Of a stretch of 8,572 nt of DNA, positions 6,351 to 8,572 are shown in pieces; position 1 is the stretch's first letter, and each line of letters opens with the position of its first letter. Source of the stretch: Spirochaetaceae bacterium (GTDB lineage: Bacteria > Spirochaetota > Spirochaetia > Treponematales > Breznakiellaceae); assembly GCA_031284295.1 (NCBI GenBank), contig JAITAE010000273.1, forward strand, positions 1 to 8,572. The letters are read 5' to 3'. Under the pieces are notes generated by a model, which was not told the origin of the DNA, made no database searches, and saw only the letters and a list, made by a program, of their open reading frames with translations. The position numbers and the translations under genes are program-made.

Positions 6351-6477
6351 TATAGTGCTTCTACTTGTAAAACACCAATATGCCGGGGGCGTTGCGGGGG
6401 CAGCGGAAAAGCCGTAGGCTTTGGAGCGAAGGGGGAGCCCTCCCCCTCATTATACTTTTCTAAGTAGAAATACTATA
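6351..6477. mobile_element. MITE-like 127-bp inverted-repeat element
   Basis: The left end (6351-6372) and the reverse complement of the right end (6456-6477) share TATAGT, then TTCTACTT, then AAAA, separated by two mismatched bases each time; similarity fades further in. Both ends start with TA, which would fit a TA target duplication as made by IS630/Tc1-mariner transposases. No transposase is encoded inside. The interior holds the G-rich structured repeat copy B and a GGGGGA-GCCC-TCCCCC hairpin (6431-6446). A non-mobile large hairpin is the alternative. Confidence 0.45.
6396..6435. repeat. G-rich structured repeat, copy B
   Basis: GGGGGCAGCGGAA (6396-6408), a hairpin AAAGCC-GTA-GGCTTT (6408-6422), then AGCGAAGGGGG (6425-6435). 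This is the same architecture as 668-711, where the hairpin stem is CCCGC/GCGGG. The blocks GGGGG(T/C)AGCGGAA and AGCGA(G/A)GGGGG are common to both. Function unknown. Confidence 0.6.
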
Positions 6478-6498
6478 CCACGCAATTCACTTTTATAA

Positions 6499-6645
6499 CC
6501 AGGGCATGAAACCTGGCGCCTCTGCCAGTCTGTGGCGCCTGTGCCCCACCCTTCAGACTGAACTGACCGGAAGTCTGAGTATCCTGTGGAAAGGGAAGGC
6601 GTTCCCCGTCTCGGAGGTGAAAATATCAATCCGGCAAAAATGCCG
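6499..6645. other. Cluster of five short hairpins, possible structured RNA or IS remnant
   Basis: Successive inverted repeats: CCAGG/CCTGG (6499-6516), GGCGCC/GGCGCC (6515-6539), TCAGACT/AGTCTGA (6553-6578), GGGAA/TTCCC (6593-6606) and CGGC/GCCG (6632-6645). Such density suggests a folded RNA. It could equally be the 3' end of a decayed IS200/IS605-type element, which often carries structured RNA; I do not see transposase or TnpB motifs. No family assignment is possible by eye. Confidence 0.3.
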
Positions 6646-6726
6646 CAGGCATATACATAGAACATTTTAATTGCGCTAAAACATAGGCCATTTCTATTGC
6701 TTTGTAATGCTGATCAATTTTTTTTA

Positions 6727-6754
6727 TTGACATAATGTGGGATATACTTATAAG
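6727..6754 (+). promoter_or_regulatory. Sigma70-type promoter for the serine hydrolase operon
   Basis: A perfect -35 TTGACA (6727-6732), a 16-bp spacer, and -10 TATAAG (6749-6754), preceded by a T-rich stretch (about 6718-6725) that could act as an UP element. Transcription would start near 6761, giving a short leader of about 24 nt before the ATG at 6785. No operator-like palindrome overlaps it. Confidence 0.7.
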
Positions 6755-6784
6755 CTATTAACGATACTATGAAAGGAGATGTCA

Positions 6785-8257
6785 ATGTTTATTGAGAATT
6801 TACCAAAGAAAGAAACCGTACTGAGAGCCATGGATTTTTATCAAGTGCCGGGTGCGGTCGCCGCATTGTTAAAGGGCGGCGAAACGGTGTTTTCCGAGTG
6901 TTACGGTCATCGCGGCCTGGATGATCGCGGGGATCAAAACGCGGTGCGTGAAAGCACGCTGTTTGGCATCGCTTCCGTGTCAAAATCCTTTACTTCCGCG
7001 CTGATCGCCATGCTTGTGGACGAGGGGAAACTTGACTATGATGTTCCCGTCAAGGCGTATCTTTCCGATTTTAAGATGTTCGATCCTTTTGCTTCGGAGC
7101 AGATGACGCTGCGGGATATGCTCTACCACCGGACGGGGCTTTCCGGGCACGACGCGCTGTGGACTACGGGCATCACGGCCCGGTCGGATTTGGCGTACAG
7201 ATTACGCTATCTTAAACCGGCGGCGCCGTTCCGTTACGCCGTTTCTTACAACAGCACCATCTATGCGGTGATCGGCTACATTGCGGAAGCGGTTACGGGC
7301 AAGACCTGGGACGCGCTCGTTCGGGAGCGGATATTTAAGCCCTTAGGTTTTGCCGACAGCCTGACCTCCGTGAAAGATTTCAACGCGGGTACAGATTTTG
7401 CCAAGCCGTATTATGTCCCGTTTGGTGAAAAGACCGCGGTGGAGCTGCCTATTGTCGATGTCGATACCGGCGGGCCCGCGGCGGGTCTGAACGCTTCCCT
7501 GCGGGATGTCGCCAAATGGATTTCTTTCCATATTGGAGACGGCAAGGCGGGCGGCAGGACGATCATTTCCAAGGAGCGCCTGGCTGAAATGCATGAGCCC
7601 GGCGTCATATTTGGCGGCAGCCTGGCATGGGACATCCCCGAAATGCCCAAGGCTTATACCTATGGCATGGGCTGGTTCGGCGAGTACTATCGCGGACACA
7701 GAAGCGTATGGCACGCGGGCGAGATCAACGGATATTGCTCCCTTGTGGGCTTTCTCCCGGATGACGGGGTCGGCTATGTTGTAATGGCAAACCGCCACAA
7801 GCCCCTCATGCCATTCGTAATGTCGGTTAAAAACACCTTGCTCGACGCGGGACTCGGCCTTACGCCCATAGACTGGATTGAAAGGTTGCAGGCTGAAAAT
7901 GAGAACTTCAGCTTTTTTCATTATCCGCACACCCTGGATCTGACGGAGAACATATCCGTGCCGGACGGCAAGCCCGCGCGCGACGCGGAAGCGTATGCGG
8001 GCGTATACAACGATCCCGGTTACGGCAAGATGGAGATACTGGCGGACAAGGGCGGCTTGAAAGCGGTATTTCAAGGGGTCAAACTGAATATCGAACACTT
8101 GGGCGGTGAGATGTTCAAGCTCATAGGCATTTTGGAAGATGTGAATTGGTTTACGGCGCCATTGGAGTTCGTAACCGACACCAAAACCGGCAAGGTGCGC
8201 GGTATGTCGGTCAAACTCGATTCGAGCACGGATTCGATAGAATTCGTCCGAATATAG
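6785..8257 (+). CDS. Class-C beta-lactamase-family serine hydrolase
   Basis: 490 aa. The N-terminal domain (about 10-350) is of the beta-lactamase/PBP type (Pfam Beta-lactamase). The nucleophile motif SxxK is S64-V-S-K67, the second motif is Y155-N156, and the third is H310-A-G312 (HAGEING). The C-terminal part (about 395-490) resembles the beta-sandwich extension (DUF3471-like) found in many relatives. There is no signal peptide, so it is probably cytosolic and unlikely to act on peptidoglycan; a peptidase, amidase or esterase role on a small substrate is more plausible, substrate unknown. ATG 6785 is preferred because AAAGGAG (6772-6778) ends 6 nt upstream; ATG 6779 directly abuts that site and cannot use it. 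It has its own promoter and probably shares a transcript with the membrane protein 22 bp downstream. Confidence 0.88.
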   Translation: MFIENLPKKETVLRAMDFYQVPGAVAALLKGGETVFSECYGHRGLDDRGDQNAVRESTLFGIASVSKSFTSALIAMLVDEGKLDYDVPVKAYLSDFKMFDPFASEQMTLRDMLYHRTGLSGHDALWTTGITARSDLAYRLRYLKPAAPFRYAVSYNSTIYAVIGYIAEAVTGKTWDALVRERIFKPLGFADSLTSVKDFNAGTDFAKPYYVPFGEKTAVELPIVDVDTGGPAAGLNASLRDVAKWISFHIGDGKAGGRTIISKERLAEMHEPGVIFGGSLAWDIPEMPKAYTYGMGWFGEYYRGHRSVWHAGEINGYCSLVGFLPDDGVGYVVMANRHKPLMPFVMSVKNTLLDAGLGLTPIDWIERLQAENENFSFFHYPHTLDLTENISVPDGKPARDAEAYAGVYNDPGYGKMEILADKGGLKAVFQGVKLNIEHLGGEMFKLIGILEDVNWFTAPLEFVTDTKTGKVRGMSVKLDSSTDSIEFVRI

Positions 8258-8279
8258 CATATAAAAGGAAGGTAAGAAA

Positions 8280-8572
8280 ATGGATCAAGTTATAGTTGCG
8301 GCTACAGTTTTAGTTCTTATTGTGGGATTCGGTGAGTTGATAGGTTATCTCACCAAGGCGGCGATTCCGTCAATTGCGGTGTCTTTGATTACATATTTGA
8401 TTCTGATTTGGGCCGGAATGCCAAAGACATTTCCGGCCATCTCAGGAATCGAAACATTCGGCTGGTTTGCCGCTTTGCTGTACATGGTACACTTCGCAAC
8501 CACGGTGGCGCCGGCCGAATATGCGAAAAACTGGAGGAGCATTTTAATCGCTTTGGGCGCCGTGATCTGCGG
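8280..8572 (+). CDS. Polytopic membrane protein, N-terminal part
   Basis: The first 97 codons of a gene cut by the window edge. The protein is strongly hydrophobic, with likely membrane segments at about 4-23, 27-46, 60-77 and from 86 on. A GELIGYLTKAAIPS stretch (18-31) resembles a transporter-like family of uncharacterised bacterial membrane proteins as I remember it; I cannot name the family with certainty. AGGAAGG (8266-8272) lies 7 nt before the ATG, an excellent ribosome site. The 22-bp gap after the serine hydrolase implies one operon, suggesting uptake or export of the hydrolase's substrate or product. A gene of about 400 codons would be expected, but the end is not visible. Confidence 0.8.
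   Translation, partial: MDQVIVAATVLVLIVGFGELIGYLTKAAIPSIAVSLITYLILIWAGMPKTFPAISGIETFGWFAALLYMVHFATTVAPAEYAKNWRSILIALGAVIC

Larger units (their letters stand above)
6161..6784. other. Intergenic region with MITE-like element, hairpins and promoter
   Basis: No convincing gene lies here. Positions 6161-6350 show no strong terminator and only short open frames on both strands. 6351-6477 is an inverted-repeat-bounded element, 6499-6645 is a run of hairpins, 6646-6720 is AT-rich, and 6727-6754 is the promoter for the serine hydrolase. A 54-codon frame (6506-6670) crosses the hairpin run but has no usable ribosome site. Confidence 0.6.

Noticed and set aside
6176..6355. Stop-free plus-strand stretch after the hydrogenase-like gene, and an antisense frame ending at 6206
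   Set aside because: Both strands give superficially plausible peptides of 30-60 residues, which is expected by chance at this length. There is no good start, ribosome site or known domain. A decayed gene fragment cannot be excluded.
6450..6665. 71-codon minus-strand open frame
   Set aside because: It overlaps the MITE-like end and the hairpin cluster, and shows no ribosome site or recognisable motif.
7343..8260. 305-codon open frame on the minus strand opposite the serine hydrolase
   Set aside because: The plus strand encodes a hydrolase with all catalytic motifs across the same bases. The antisense product shows no recognisable domain and is a codon-usage shadow.

Overview
The window looks like chromosomal DNA of an anaerobic bacterium of roughly 50% GC. 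A termite-gut-type treponeme (Spirochaetes) is my best guess. The basis is the combination of an oxygen/NO-scavenging flavodiiron protein, a hexuronate-pathway enzyme and a hydrogenase-like sensor protein, plus long intergenic stretches full of short hairpin repeats. There is no 16S or other marker gene, so the placement is an inference.

Layout. Positions 1-886 hold no convincing gene. They contain a 22-bp tandem hairpin array (1-220, probably running off the left edge), a mosaic of duplicated inverted repeats (226-574), a G-rich structured repeat (668-767) and two hairpins just upstream of the first gene. A tight two-gene unit follows. Its first gene (887-2749) encodes an FprA-type flavodiiron protein carrying fused flavin-reductase and rubredoxin domains. 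Its second (2754-3821) encodes mannonate dehydratase UxuA and starts 4 bp after the first ends. A short intergenic region contains a weak terminator-like hairpin and a run of 15 C. Next comes a 712-aa [FeFe]-hydrogenase-like protein with ferredoxin, H-cluster, extra 4Fe-4S, PAS-like and degenerate CheA-ATPase-like parts (4022-6160). A 624-bp non-coding stretch follows, holding a MITE-like inverted-repeat element, a second copy of the G-rich structured repeat, and a cluster of hairpins. A clear sigma70-type promoter then drives a cytosolic class-C-type serine hydrolase (6785-8257) and, 22 bp downstream, a polytopic membrane protein cut by the window edge (8280-8572).

How the genes may work together. 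The flavodiiron fusion should take electrons from NAD(P)H through its own flavin and rubredoxin domains and reduce O2 or NO. UxuA converts D-mannonate to 2-keto-3-deoxygluconate, and its iron-dependent, air-sensitive chemistry could explain why it is cotranscribed with an O2 scavenger. The hydrogenase-like protein is more likely an H2 or redox sensor than a bulk catalyst. The serine hydrolase and membrane protein form a separate operon, perhaps cleaving and transporting a small amide, ester or peptide.

The observations most worth checking are the hydrogenase-PAS-CheA-like sensor, the C15 tract and overlapping leader frame before it, and the G-rich repeat whose two copies keep a hairpin at the same place with different stem sequences.
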